A stretch of 64,000 bases of DNA from Scytalidium lignicola (taxonomy: Eukaryota; Ascomycota; Leotiomycetes). The translations under genes were made by a program, and so were the position numbers. The stretch spans positions 186,001-250,000 of the forward strand of contig NCSJ02000013.1 in the NCBI GenBank assembly GCA_002812745.2, read 5' to 3'. How positions within the stretch are numbered: the stretch's first letter is position 1; every line of letters begins with the position of its first letter. This document shows, one piece after another, positions 23,399 to 35,964 of the stretch. The notes under the pieces were generated by a model, which was given only the letters and a program-made list of their open reading frames with translations, was not told the DNA's origin and made no database searches.

Positions 23399-26325
23399 CT
23401 TAAACAACTAGACACAAGGTCGAGTAAGAGCGAAAGTTCAAGTTGTGCAGCTTATCACAGAAGTTAAGCCCCAAGTCCGTGACATAGGTGCACAGGTTGG
23501 TGATATAACACTTCTCACATTGAAATGGGGAAGTGAATAATATGAAGGACTCGGCACATTTCTGCAGTGTAAGGCCAAGATACGATAAAGTAAAGGTAAA
23601 GTAAGGAAATGGCAAAGCACGACAAGGGTAGTAGGTATTATCCTGTATTAAAGGGGAAAAGAAGGGTAAGGTAATGAATGGATTAAAGCATTGCTAGGTG
23701 AGTCTTCGGCCATGTCCAAATCCGCAAAGTGCGGTTGCAAAGGGCAAAGCAATATGCTTGCTGTCTGTCGTGTTGTTTCCCTTTCGACAATTGTCGGCGA
23801 CAAAGAGGGAAAGAAATCGGGAACACAACAGCCCAACCCGAAGAAACTGCCAAAATAGAAAATAACAGTTTAGGATATCCAGCTTGTCCTGGAGAAATGG
23901 AACCCTACCTCGCTCTCTCTCGTACCACCCATAGAATCTGCAAGACCATCCCCGCAGGACTATTGTCCCCCCACCAGAGGGTTTAATTTCAGGAAAAAGG
24001 CATACGCCTCATCTCCCACCATCTCGACCCCAGGTCTTCTCCTGCCTGATCTCTCTTTCTCCGACTTCTCTCACCAGTACGTATCCAGCGAAAACGCCGT
24101 CCTCAAGCCAAGTTCCCAGCAACAGAAGCGAGTATCCACACAACAACAAGCCTTGCTGCACGTAAAACTCCACTCGGCACCCTAGAAAAGAGAAAGAAAA
24201 CGGGGGGAAGAAAGAAGAAGGGACAGCATGAGGAGGTGTGTGTCGCAGTAAGCCAAGTGGCTGCGTTACACCAATTAAGCCCATCGCACGCCACAACGGT
24301 CTTTTCTCTGCGTCTCTCTCGCTGCCTGCCTGCCTGGCTTATTCTATTCTATCTTCTCCAAACACATGCAAATAACTCCTTGTTAAAATAAATAAATTNA
24401 AAAAAAGCAATAAAAAAAATATTTTCGCCTCGGTATATGAAATCTTTTCGTACGTACGTACGATGTGACATACGAAAGTTGCAACGGCACAATGCATCAA
24501 GGGGACTTGTGACCAAAGATAATTTGAAAGAAAAGAAAGAAAAAAAGAAAACCTAGTACTTTACGCAGTACTTACTCAAATTCCTTTCATCCATCCAGTC
24601 AGCCAGCCAGCCATCAAGAGAGAGAGAGAGAGAGAAAGAAAGGCTGGGGCCTAGTTATTGTTGCACTCTACTGCGGCACTGCATGGAGTGTGTCGCGATT
24701 CTCTGATCTGTCCCTAGATTGGTTGCGGTAATTGAATTATTTGCTGTTACGCCATATACGATCTCTTTGTTGCACTGCAGCAAGCAAGGAGTCCAGGTAA
24801 CAGGTAGATCTCTCTACCGATTCTCTCTCTTGCTCTGGATGGATGGATGGCTGACTTTCTCGCTCTGCTTGCTCTCTTGTCTCTCCCTGCATGTAATCTA
24901 GTTAGTTGGCACTTCAGGTGGCTCTGTTGGTTAAGCTCCTGGCTTATCTTAGTTCATTACAGTAGGCGAATACCAGTCAGTGGACACCCACTCGGGGAAA
25001 CGCAGAGAGCATCAGTCAATCAATGCCATTGTTTGCTATTGGACTGTTGGTTTTGAGGCACCGGGGGAGTGGAAGTGGAGGTGGAAAGAGGGAGATGCAG
25101 CGGCGATAGAAGGGTGTGCTGATGTGGCTGTTGTCGTTGTTGGTTAGGAACAGGGCAGGAGTCCGATTAGAGCACACACCACCAACGGGAATAACGCCTT
25201 GCAGCCACANCCCCCCCCCTCCTCCTCCCCCGGACAGACCCCAAAGTCAAGAAGGATCTCCGCTAAATGATTTACAGCGAGAAATAAAGAAAGAAGAAGA
25301 GGAAGAAGAAGAATCGGATCCGTGGCCCTGTCTATGCTTTGCCGCAGTGCATTCCCCCTGCAAAACTACAACACTGCAACCCTCTAGCAAATCGTACCAT
25401 CCATCGATTTGCACAGGCAGTGGATATCTGGCGCCAGCTCCGGGCCGTGGCTGACGGACCTCTTCCCAAGATATCATGATACTAGCAATACGATACATAT
25501 CCAAGATTGTGTTAAGTCCGGGGTTGAGGTTGAGTCACGGGCAAAGCATACTATAGCATGGCGTCGGAAATTTGCTGGCTGAGATAAGGGTAAATTGGAT
25601 AGGGATAATTTGAATTGATTGAATTTGACTGTTGCTTTGAATTCCTGTTGAATCGATGCGCCGAGGCACAGCCGGTGCAAAAAAGTTTCTCTTGATTAGA
25701 GGCGGCTTGGCTGTACAGGATGGTTTTTTGGTCTGTTACAGGACAGCATATACGGGTGCACCGAGAGGATGTTGCACAGAGCTGTTTATCCGAAATAGCG
25801 CCAGCGAAACCTACTGTACACAGGGATACAGGAGCACAGCAGGACAGGGACAAGGCTTCTTCTACAGCACAGGACAGTTGTGTGAGAGCCCTGGATTGCA
25901 ATCTGCTGGGGATGTAGCAGATTGGATGGCATGTAGTATCGTGAATGGATAGTTGTGGTGTTTGGTGGGAAAGATTCAGTAGGTGCCTGCACTTCTAGAT
26001 TTATTCCTGGTCTACGAACCAATAATGTATACCAGGGAGTTGAGGCTCTGAAATAAATGTTCTATGGGAGAGAAAGAACCTAAAGCTAGGATTACCATAC
26101 TTTTCCGGTGGTGCTACAGGTAACAACAGTCTATGTTCTTCCGCAGTAATTATCGCCTGCACAAGTAACGCAAAACAAGAAAGAAAAAAAGAGAAAATAA
26201 ACACAAGAACAAGTTGTGGTCAGCTTAGCAACGGCTATCCATTGAGGCTCTGTACACTCCCGTCCTCCTAATGTACTGTACGGTCTGCTCGGAGCCCAAT
26301 TACAAACTTTGGCTCAACAGAACAA
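23399..26325. other. Long intergenic region upstream of the GPCR
   Basis: Nearly 3 kb with no supportable gene. It contains a GA microsatellite (about 24617-24634), short TGCC and CAGC repeats (24318-24335, 24598-24612), purine-rich AAGAAGAGGAAGAAG tracts near 25285-25312, N characters at 24399 and 25210 beside homopolymers, and a GTACTGTAC nonamer at 26273-26281. It probably holds the GPCR promoter and leader and the 3' flank of the MFS gene. Confidence 0.5.
24617..24634. repeat. (GA)n microsatellite
   Basis: Uninterrupted GA dinucleotide run of about nine units, in a larger purine-rich segment. Confidence 0.85.
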
Positions 26326-28133
26326 TTAGACGGTATACAAGAAATCCGGACGTTGGTCACCAAGGGCCTCAATCTGTTTCTCATTCAATCCTTGGATCAA
26401 GTGGTCGCGCTTGCCGGACAGACGAGCAGCATTCTCACGACGAAGCAGGATCGTCGTTAGGATGCTGCCGCCGAAGAGGCAAACAATCATGTAGCCCATA
26501 ATCGTAGCGTGGCCAACCGTGAACTTGGGCGATTGATAATAGATGTTGCTGCTAACGATACCGTTCAAGTTGCCCCAACCAATGGCAAAACCAAGAACGA
26601 TACCGCGCTTGTAGACACCTTCAATGTTGTTGCTAATCCAGGAGATGGTGTTGGCAATGCAAGGGTAGATACCTAGAGCACCAAGGAAGGTGCCGGCATA
26701 CTTGACGTGCGGCTTCTGTGAGCCAAGAAGCATGGCAAATCCAGCGACACCGAGCAGAGAGACAACAATGTTGCAAAGTCCACGTCTCCGTGTCCGGTCA
26801 GCGTAGAATCCCACCGCAATCGTAAGCACGGCAGCACATGCGTAAGGAGGGACCGACAACAGCTGAGCCTTCGTGGACGTGTAACCCATCTCTGCTACAA
26901 TGGTAGGCAGAAAGAGAGAAAAGGCATATAATGGCATATCAGCTCCCATATAGATAAACATGCCAAGCCACATCTTGTAATCCTTAACGGCAGCCCAGAA
27001 GTAGTCCATCTTAAACTCTTCATGTTCAGCGCTGGATTGCATATCCTCCTTCAGTCGGCGAATCACCCGAGCTCGGTCGGTTTCTGACAGGAAGGTAGCG
27101 GTATCAGGGAAGTCGTGAACCATAAAGAAGGAGAGAAGACCGAAACCGATGGTTACAATGCCTTCGATGATGAAGATCCAGGCCCAGCCAGGTCGACCGT
27201 TTCTGCCGTCAAGGTTCACGATTGCAGCTGCGAGGAGACCACCGAAAGATCCTGACACAGCAGCTGCAGAGAAGAAAATGGCCTAACGATCATGTTAGGG
27301 GGGAAAAAAGGCTAAGTTGGGTGATGATTGGGTATGTGGGTGGATACTTACAGCTCTAACACCAAATTCCGAACGCTTGTACCAGCAGGACAAGAAGTAG
27401 TTGATACCAGGATAGAGACCAGCTTCTGCCAAACCCAAAAACCAACGTGCCGTCATCAAGCCGGACCAATTCTCGACGTATCCCATGGAGGTCATACAAG
27501 CACCCCAAATGACCCTAGAAAATATGTTAACTGTGCTGAGACTTTCTTTTTTTTTGCTTTCTCTTCCACGACTAAGAACGAAGTGGGTTACTTACATGAT
27601 GATTGGAATGAAGATGGATGGGCGGAGTTTCTTAAGGAGGACGTTGGTAAGCGGTTCGAAGATGGAGTATGAGATGAAGAACATGGACAGAGCAGCATTG
27701 TATTTGCCGGTCGACATGTGATGCAAATCCTTCTCAAGACCATCAATCTTGGCATTTCCAATATTGGTTCGGTCTAAGAAGGCGAGAAGATAGAGGATAC
27801 AGAGCTGTGAAACTGTTAGATAGGANTTTTTAAACGTAGTATCACCAGAAAAATAATAGCCTTACCCATGGAATCAAGTACATATCCAATTTCCATACAA
27901 GCTTGCGGTCCTATTTACGTGAAGCTGTCAGCGGGCCATTCTTCGGTTCTTCTCTTCTCTTCTTTTAGTTGAGAAGAGGTATAAAAACTTACAATTGCAG
28001 CTTTTTCCGCATTACTCAAATGAGCATCGGGATCCTCAGAAAGATTTGGCACAGATTCAACTACTGGTGATCCAACATTTTTCTCATCATCACTCCTTTC
28101 ACTATCTGTTCGGACGTGAGACTTGGTATCCAT
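26326..28133 (-). CDS. Dal5-family (anion:cation symporter) MFS transporter
   Basis: Plasma-membrane major-facilitator carrier of the allantoate/nicotinate/vitamin type. Five exons: 28133-27993, 27910-27866, 27804-27596, 27514-27352 and 27282-26326 (introns 82, 61, 81 and 69 nt), about 504 aa, a standard length. The N-terminal tail is acidic (SNAEKAAI, then DRKLVWKLDMYLIPW). The A-like motif is LAFLDRTNIGNAK; further landmarks are RWFLGLAEAGLYPGINYFLSCWY and GWAWIFIIEG at the start of TM6. The C-terminal half carries ADRTRRRG, and ISWISNNIEGVYKRG is typical of the Dal5 group. The ATG at 28133 has an A at -3; the open frame continues upstream only from a non-ATG codon. Substrate cannot be chosen among anionic vitamins, allantoate or peptides. 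Confidence 0.93.
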
Positions 28134-30849
28134 CTTGGTTAGGGGTGTGGTGATTCCCTGGCTCTGAGAGATGATGAATTGGATGAAGGGAAAAAGAAAA
28201 AATATCAGAAGAAGCAAGAAGGGATAAAGTTTGAAAGTATAAAGAAGTACAGAGACTAAAGAGCGAGACCACTAGTGGAGTATGGAGAGTGGAAACGAAG
28301 GGAAAGACGCATCAGCCGGAGCTCACTTCCTTCCTGCAGCAGACTCTGCGTTTTCATTTAAAGATGAAGCTTACAGATTCGTGGCGCTCCAGAACGTCGG
28401 CCGTCCCACGCTCATAGCACGTTTCCAGAAAAGCCTTCAATTCCGGGTTTGCACGGAAAGTAACCTCCTTTGCCAGGTACAGCATTCAAGCAAGCAGGAC
28501 TAGACGACGTATCGTCAGACGGACGTTGAAGGCACCGTAGGTATCAGGACCTGTGTAACACCTCGTGTAGAGAAAAGCATCAAGGAACGAGCAGCAACAG
28601 AGCAGCCATGGCGTGGCCCAAAGCACGCCCTTGAATTTCTACCTACCTGCTTTCCAAGCCAAGACACCATTTCATGGGCATTGCAGCAGTGCAAGCCCCT
28701 TTCTGCTACGGGCGTGCATAAATACCACGCACACACTTTTGTAAATGGGTTGATTCTCGTTCGCAAGAACAGTACTGCTAGCAAATTCCCAGAGCCAGAG
28801 GTTTGGAACTGGCCGGATGATATGCCACATTAGGCTGCCAGGCTCACATTTCCGCCTGCAGCCGTTATTTAACCCTAGATATTGCAGTCCAGGGGCCATG
28901 TACTGTACNAAAAAAAAAAGAAAATGTCTCAGCTCTGCGCTGCTGTTGGTGGCGGACAGGGCAGGTTGCGATGGTCCGTTGGCTGGCAATTTTGCACCTG
29001 CCCCTGGTTCAGGTTCAGGGCACGCATGGACGATAATACCGAGGAGATGGTACGCACCAGCATCAAACGCATCTCGCCCAAAACAGGTGCTGAGGACTCA
29101 CGGAGATAACACCGAGATGCATTATTGCGTGTGAATGCCGCCGTAGGATTGAACGGGGATGATTGCTCCTGCTACGGGCCGTTGTGGTGAATGCGTGCCC
29201 CCTTATTTGCTGATTTACCAGCACTTCTACAGCAGAAGAGACAAAGTACATTGTTGGAAGCCCAAATCTACTGATCTCTCTCCATCCACCATGTCGGGTG
29301 CCAGGTGGTTGTATATATTCCCAGCGCGGTGCTTCTTTTCCTTATTTTTTCAGATCAAAAGAGTTAAAAGGGAAACAAAGAGACTGCTCCATCCATCATC
29401 CTCAAGTGCCGAAGGAAGATGGTGGTCAAAACAAAGAAGGCGACGGGGCGCGCGGGAGCCCACAAAAGGCTGACAGTGGCTTCCCAAAGGCTTATCCGCT
29501 CGCTAACCCGCCTCAACAGGAAAAGCCCAGGGCCGTTGCGTGTCCTCTCTCAACATTCCGTAATCAGTTACCTCTCTCCGCTCTCTTTGTGGCTCTCTCT
29601 AGTCGTATCTAGAATACGTCGCCAATTAAATATCTTCATCCCATTTCGCAACGTTGTTTGGTGCAGGGCTCATTCACACAGCACAATCATTGTGGATCCA
29701 CCCCCACTAGAACCATTGCGGCAGTTCGCAATCTCGAGAAGCATCTTCACAAAGGACTTCTGTCTCTTTGGACCGAAGCCTGGAAATCATTACACAATGA
29801 CATGTGGGCGAATGGTGCGTCGACAGACACGTTTGATACGGTTGTTGTCAACGAGTGTGGTCGGCATGTATGGACAGTATGGTTGCACCTCAACGGCCGT
29901 CTCTGCAGTGTCACTGAGCACAAAGATGAAGATCGGAGTTGCGTGGCGGTGAAACGTGCCCTCCCATGGCGCAGAGCAAAGCATCCAGCAGTGAATCTTA
30001 TTTAATTATTAATGTCCGAGATACAGCAAAAACATCTTCGTATCTGAGCTGCAAGAAATAAGAGATCAGCAAGAGCAAAGGACATATCAGAAGTACAACG
30101 AAGCGTACAGTACAATTGATGGCAGTTTTATTTTATGCGGCTCTCCACCGAGTTTGCTCTGTCGCATCGTTCCATCTACAATGAGGCTGGTAACGCTCTC
30201 GTATTCATTGTAGAACGAGCCATTCTTGTTGGGAAAAAAGTGTTCCTCTCTAAATAGAGCCAGATGAAAGTAACCCAATTCAGAAGAGAACTCCTGTCAG
30301 CAAAGATCACCACGGTTGATCTTCTTTTAGTGCAGATCATATTTTCGGCCAGGAAGCATATCTAGGATATCCATGGCCCGCTGATCCTCCTCTTTCCCTT
30401 GCATAGCCCAACTAAAGCCAAAAATATAAATCGAAAGAAAGAAGAAAAAAATACAACCAAGACCACTCTAATTATAAAAAATTAATAAAGAACAAGAGAT
30501 AGCAAAAGAGTTCGTGCCACATGTGAAATTTTCGTCGTCTTTAACTCTTATGGTATTTAAGCTTCTGCTTCTGCTTCTGCTTTTCACTTCTTCATTCTTG
30601 TTTTCTTTTTCCACCTTGAAGAGAGGATTCTTCTCCTACTTGTCTTTAGCACGCTCTGACTTGCAAGCAACTACACCGTTTAAACTCAAGTCTTGCTGTA
30701 CATCGTTACAACTCCTATATTTAACTACTAGAACTATCTCAACTAATCTAATTCGACTTCTCTCTATAAGAAAGGCCAGTCGTCAAGCTGTTTCACTCGT
30801 ATGCTTGAGTACAGGGTCATATACTACTGACATACCAACAGCGATTTTC
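28134..30849. other. Intergenic region between MFS and F-box-like genes
   Basis: About 2.7 kb between divergent genes. Open frames such as 29419-29952 (177 codons) and 28817-29134 have no recognisable domain and are rejected. Nonamers GTACTGTAC at 28900-28908 and GTACAGTAC at 30105-30113 occur here; an N is at 28909. The open frame of the next gene extends upstream to an ATG at 30514, encoding a Leu/Ser-rich segment I regard as 5' leader. Confidence 0.5.
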
Positions 30850-31666
30850 ATGTCTACCAAAATGCCAACTCTCGGATTCTCGAGCTTGCCTGCCGAGATC
30901 AAGCATACGGTTTATCAATTTGCTCAGCCTGAGCTTTTTGTCATCGGTTTCGAAGGCAGCGGCACGTACTTTCACCTCGTCGATTACACGGGGGACTACA
31001 AGCATTTCATGAACACTAGTCAAGTATGTATAACCTGGCGGCAATTCAACTTGCGCAAATGTTACCGTTTCGAGGTTCCGGATAAGAAGTACCTGCATGC
31101 ATGGATCGATTGGAATCGTACCATCTGTCTTGTCAATATACAGAGGTGGTTCGACCTCAGTGTTCAAAGCTTATGTCATCTTAAGCATATTGCCTTGGTT
31201 GAAAATTCTTTGGGGGCTAATCCAGCCCATTTTCTGGAGGATTATCCTAGTCTGCCCTCTCTTACAACCTTTGCCGTAGTTCACGTTCCAGCAATGCAAA
31301 AGTTACAGCGGGGCAAGGACGAGGATCTTCTGCAGCCATTATTTCAATTTCATCGCAAGTTCAACTCATGTTCGCCTGTGGTTGATCTGCCTCAAAATGC
31401 GTTCAACAAGATGCTCTTGAGCTCTTATGTAGGAGAACACGTCTGGGGATGTCCAGCAAAATTCTTCTTTGCTACTAAAAAGGAATGGCACAAAGATGCG
31501 CGGGTGAGGACAAAATATTATATAATGTTAACCATCGATATCATAGCTAACTTCATGCTAGGCTTATTCCAACGAGTTTGGAGTCCACGGGGAAGAAATG
31601 CTGGTTGACGGCTCATGGTTAGCCTTGATGCACCTTATAAGTATATGTCCTTGCAAGAAGTATTAA
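30850..31666 (+). CDS. F-box/2EXR-like protein of unknown target
   Basis: Begins MSTKMPTLGFSSLPAEIKHTVYQFA, the LP-x-E-[IL]-(K/R) pattern of the fungal F-box-like/2EXR proteins; the following TSQVCITWRQFNLRKCYRFEV and HAWIDWNRTICLV segments fit the same family, in which a strand-rich domain follows the N-terminal helices. I propose an intron at 31504-31561 (gtgagg...gctag, 58 nt) so that the protein ends with a charged tail (AYSNEFGVHGEEMLVDG...) and a stop at 31664-31666, 252 aa. Without splicing the frame runs to 31608 with a less convincing hydrophobic end. An ATG at 30514 would add 112 low-complexity residues. Role unknown; many paralogues usually exist in these genomes. Confidence 0.65.
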
Positions 31667-34524
31667 AAAAAATACTAGTCAGGTTTGAAGGTGCAAGAGC
31701 ATGTCGTATAAACAAATGCAAGTATGCTAAGGATGACGTGAATAGTGAAGCAATATCAGTTAGGACATAATTAGCTCAAAATCAGGCATTGCTTTTAATA
31801 CAGGACAGACACATTGCGCATTTCACTGTTTAAATGTATATGATTAACTAGCTGTGAATTACTGTCATCTGACGTCTACCGATGCTAGGAGGTTTTACTA
31901 ATCTAAGTGAGTATGACTGTAGCAACTTAATGTAAGGGCATGCTAGGGCAATTTTGAGTCTACTAATACAAGATCACGATGTCCATGTAAGTATTATTGG
32001 ACATCCTATGTCTCCTAGTATCTAAATCTTCTGTCCAGTTCCGCTTCTAGCCTAAACTTGTACACATATACCTACATCTCTGCTAATATTCCACACTTGT
32101 AGAGATATTAGACTTACATTTCCCAATTTCCCAGCTCATATAACACAATTTGACCTGACCGTTATACCATAACGGCGCCTGTTGTGTTGTGAGGGTTTTG
32201 CTTATTTGGGGTTATATAGAAGTATTTCAGTTTTTCCGCTAAGGAAAAGGGGGGATTTGGTTAGAGTAGCAACAGGCATGATGATTCACCTAGACACACT
32301 ATTTCAGTTGTTTCCTGAGAGTATATAGGACTCTGTCAGTCAAAAGAAAAGTAATGGTTTGGGATATATGTAAATTGGAAAAATATTTCATCAGCCGTAT
32401 TCTTTTTTGGGTGGTAGAGGTGACATCTCTAAAAGGGGGACATATATAACGTCAATATATGAACCAGAAGACGAACCAGAGGAATTGTAAATTGTAAATG
32501 TTTCTAATACGATAGAGTAAACCATATGATATTACAACAAGTATTGTCTCTCAATAGTTGTCTCTCCATTAATAGGAATGAAGAATGGAAACAGTTGTTC
32601 TTATATATCTTCCCATAGATATCCTTGATTAGACAAGATACAACCAACTATATAACTTTATCTAGGCATTCCAGTTCCAGTCATCAGTATTATCAAATAC
32701 AGAGTTTTAAAAATGATGATGTATCCTCCACTGACGGTAAGAACACATTTGACCCAGACAGCGGGTCATATTCATCAATCCCCCTTTCCGTTAAGATCAA
32801 TCCAATCAAATGGCTTCCATACTGCGAAAATATGACCTAACTAATGAAAGAATATAGTATACATCTGAAACTCTTCCATGCATTGCTATATAACCCCTTT
32901 TATATCAGCAAACAACCCGCCACTTTCAACATCCAAACAAACACGCAGGGGGGGATCATACAAAGAAAGATGCATTACCAAGACGTAGGCTATTCCCTAG
33001 CTACAAACTAAATACACGAGCATGAGCATGAGCATGAACATAAAAGAAGAATTAAACACACAAAAGAAAAAAAAGATGATTAGATCTACCACAAAATCCC
33101 ACCTCAAAACCAAAAAACCTAAAACTAAAAACTACCATCTATCTCAAAAATCAATAGAATAAACACACCCCTCTACAACCCTCCCCCAATCATTTACCAC
33201 CTCCTCAGCAGCAGTAAAAGGCAAAATCTCTATATGTATTTCTTTCCCCTCCCCTAACCGTTTCCATTTTGATTTGATTTTAATTTTTGAAAACAACCAA
33301 ACCTGAAGAAATACTCTAAATTGACCAAAAAAAAGCAAAACAAGGCACATATAACATATATATATCCGTATATGAAAGAATAATAAATAATACGAACTTA
33401 ACAAGTTTTTCAAAGGAACAAATTTAAAAAAAAAGGAGGAACGAGAAAAAGAATTAGAAAAGACTTAGGAAACGGAATGGCCGTTGACATAACTCATTGA
33501 TGACAGATGAGCTAACTATTGGATTGGAAGGAGGATTGTTAGATCTTCCCCTTTCTTGAAAAGAGGTGATTCTGGCAAAAGTACCTAATACAAAACTATT
33601 ATTTACCTTTACACACAAAAAGACCGACTATTGTATTTGATCTAGATATCAACTCATTGCGACAAACCGTAACCGGAAAAAGGGGGGAAGGGTATTCTGC
33701 ACAGCCAAACCCCGCTACCAAGATGCGAAAGGAGAGAACCCATTAATACAATACCTGCCCTGAAAATTCACACATCAATTTAATCACACGGACAATCACA
33801 CACAAGACAACCTGACTCATGGCGAATATTACCATTGAAGCAAGATCATTTGATCTAGCACTGCATATATGCATCGCTTCCTACACAAGGTAGGTTCAAC
33901 ATGTATATACACTACCCCGATGTTCATCTTACTTCTCCCTCACATTTGGTATCTCCTCCACCTCAAGCAAAGCAAGCAAATGAGCAATCAATCAATCAGA
34001 GAGACCAGATCTAACATGTGCGCAAAAGACAAATCTAACAAATCTCAACCCTGCCGTGTTGCTCTCCATCCTTACTCTCCAGCAACAGAATTAATATTAT
34101 CCGAACCATCGAGGAGTCGGCTAGAAACCCATTTCACAAACGCAAGATGTGTTGTGTTTGACGATATCCTTGAGTGGGGATGTATCGAAAGCGAAATGGT
34201 TATGTTATGTAATCCTGCGTTCCCCCCTAAAACTGGGAAACGAAACAATCGAGCAACAAAAATATGAGCACAACCACTGAATTTTTGCCTGCATATGTTC
34301 AACCCCATAACGAAGTTGTGCTAGGCGATCACGGTCCCATTATTATAAATCATCATCGCCGAAACGCCGTAAAACCCATTGCTGTGCATGCCGAATGCTG
34401 TGATATGTACCGCCGTGTTGCCCCTGTATGCGAAAAACGATCTAAGAACGAGAAAAGCGAATTTTGTGTCATGTCGGTCGTGTCCTTTATGAGAAAGGAG
34501 AAGGTATTGGAGAAGAGAGTCAAA
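31667..34524. other. AT-rich intergenic region between converging genes
   Basis: About 2.9 kb of low-complexity, A/T-rich DNA shared by the 3' ends of the F-box-like gene and the WSC gene. It holds a GAGCAT hexamer repeat at about 33019-33037 and many A-runs. Frames such as 32625-32840, 33144-33413 and 33869-34267 show no family signal; the last overlaps the 3' flank of the WSC gene. Confidence 0.45.
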
Positions 34525-35964
34525 TCATTCCTCAAGATCGGGATTGGTGGCTCGGAGAATGGGACCTTGTTGATGGACTCTTCTCGAGTAGTCGTGGTTA
34601 TCCTGAAGGGTATTGACACTGTCGCGACTAGCATTTCCTCCACGCTGATAAACAGGTGCGAATGGGTCAAGACGGGGATCGACCGGCATGAGACGACTCC
34701 TTCTTGAGCCGGGTTTATTGACATCATCGGGTTCCCAGGTCTCGATGACTTGTCTGCCATCCGTACCGAGAACATAGCGAGAATTCTCGCTCATGGACCG
34801 AGAGGGAGCAGCTCCTGGTAATCCGGATGAGCTTCCAGAACGGCTTCCTCCTTGGAATCCAGGACCCATGGCTTCTTGACGACGCTTTCTAATATAGAAA
34901 TACACGCCTGCAGCAATAATTGCCAGCAGAGCAATGAGGCCGACTGCAAGACCTACGGCTCCACCTGTGCCAAGACCCCCTTTCGAGCTTTTTCGTGAAG
35001 AAGCAGCAGCGTCTGGAGGAACAGTGGGTGTCACTACAATAGTTTGAGGTTGTCCCGTGATTGTAACGACGGATGTAACGGGTGTTGGAATCCAGGTCGA
35101 CGACGACGTAGTCGCGTGGGTAGACTACAAGGCATGTGTTAGCAATTGGTTCAACATCAAAAACTGGAAACATATATGTAAATATATATATCGAGAATGC
35201 TGGTCTTGGAAAGAAGTCAAATATAAAAGGAAAATAAGTTCCTACAGAGGAAGTAGAAGTAGGAGTAGAAGTAGAAGTAGAGGAAGTGAAAGTTGAAGGG
35301 GTTGTTGATGGTGGTGTATCAGTGACAGTCACTGATTTAATTGTTGTGTGAACCTGTCATTCAGCGGTCAAAACGGTTGAAAATGACATGCCTAGCAACA
35401 TTACAAGACAGGATTTGGAAGATGTGGGGGGAAATAAGTATATTTTGGGGGAGTGAAAAGGGCAAGAATTCGAGCACGCCTGCTAGAAGTACTAACCACT
35501 GGAGAAGAGTCGGCAGCTGGAGTAGATGGTACACTATCGGCACCGTGGGTTCCTGAAGGAGATTTGTCCAAGGCAATGTAGCCAAAGAGGCCCTTAGCTC
35601 CACACAGATCCGGAGGAAATCCTGGGCATGGTTCATTACAATCGCTGACCGAGGTGGTTTGTCCTGGGACGTAGTTGGAACACCAACATCCATTATCCTG
35701 CAAAACAGCAAATGCGTAACTGCTGTCGCAGAAGTCATGGCAGAGACCATTAGACTGGAAGATGCTGGTGTCTATGTCACGATGTTAGTACGAGCACGCT
35801 TGATCTGGGGGGTATAAAGTGAATGGCTTACTCTTGTTTGTGTTGGCCGTGTTCAGACTGGAACAGAAGCTGATCTTGAGGGCAGAAGCCAGGTCCAAGA
35901 AAGCAAACAAGTATAGAGTTATGAGGACGGCTGAAAGGCCGCTCTTCTTGGATGATGGAGACAT
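34525..35964 (-). CDS. WSC-domain cell-wall integrity sensor
   Basis: Plasma-membrane mechanosensor of the Wsc1-3 type, feeding Rho1/PKC MAP-kinase signalling. Exons 35964-35832, 35771-35497, 35353-35246 and 35124-34525 (introns 60, 143 and 121 nt) give 371 aa. Residues 1-30 are a signal peptide (VLITLYLFAFLDLASA). The WSC domain follows with its cysteine set: FCSSLNTANTN, NGLCHDFC, NGCWCSNYVPG, DCNEPCPG, DLCGAKGLFGYIAL. A short Ser/Thr-rich stalk (repeated STST) is the mannosylated nanospring region. The single TM helix is GAVGLAVGLIALLAIIAAGVYFYI, with a basic KRRQE stop-transfer and a roughly 130-residue cytoplasmic tail. The Ser/Thr stalk is shorter than in yeast Wsc1. ATG 35964 is chosen because it directly precedes the signal peptide. 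Confidence 0.94.

Noticed and set aside
16750..28133. Possible transporter/secondary-metabolite cluster (OPT, GPCR, MFS)
   Set aside because: No backbone synthase, tailoring enzymes or cluster regulator nearby; the genes are spaced by kilobases and belong to unrelated families.
29419..29952. 177-codon frame in the MFS - F-box spacer
   Set aside because: Basic, Ser/Leu-rich, no recognisable domain, competing overlapping frames and no splice partners.
30514..30849. Upstream in-frame extension of the F-box/2EXR-like protein
   Set aside because: It encodes repetitive Leu/Ser from CTTCTG repeats and precedes the family-typical start MSTKMPTLGF; treated as 5' leader.
33019..33037. Possible CRISPR-like or satellite array
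   Set aside because: Only a few GAGCAT hexamers without spacers; a simple microsatellite.
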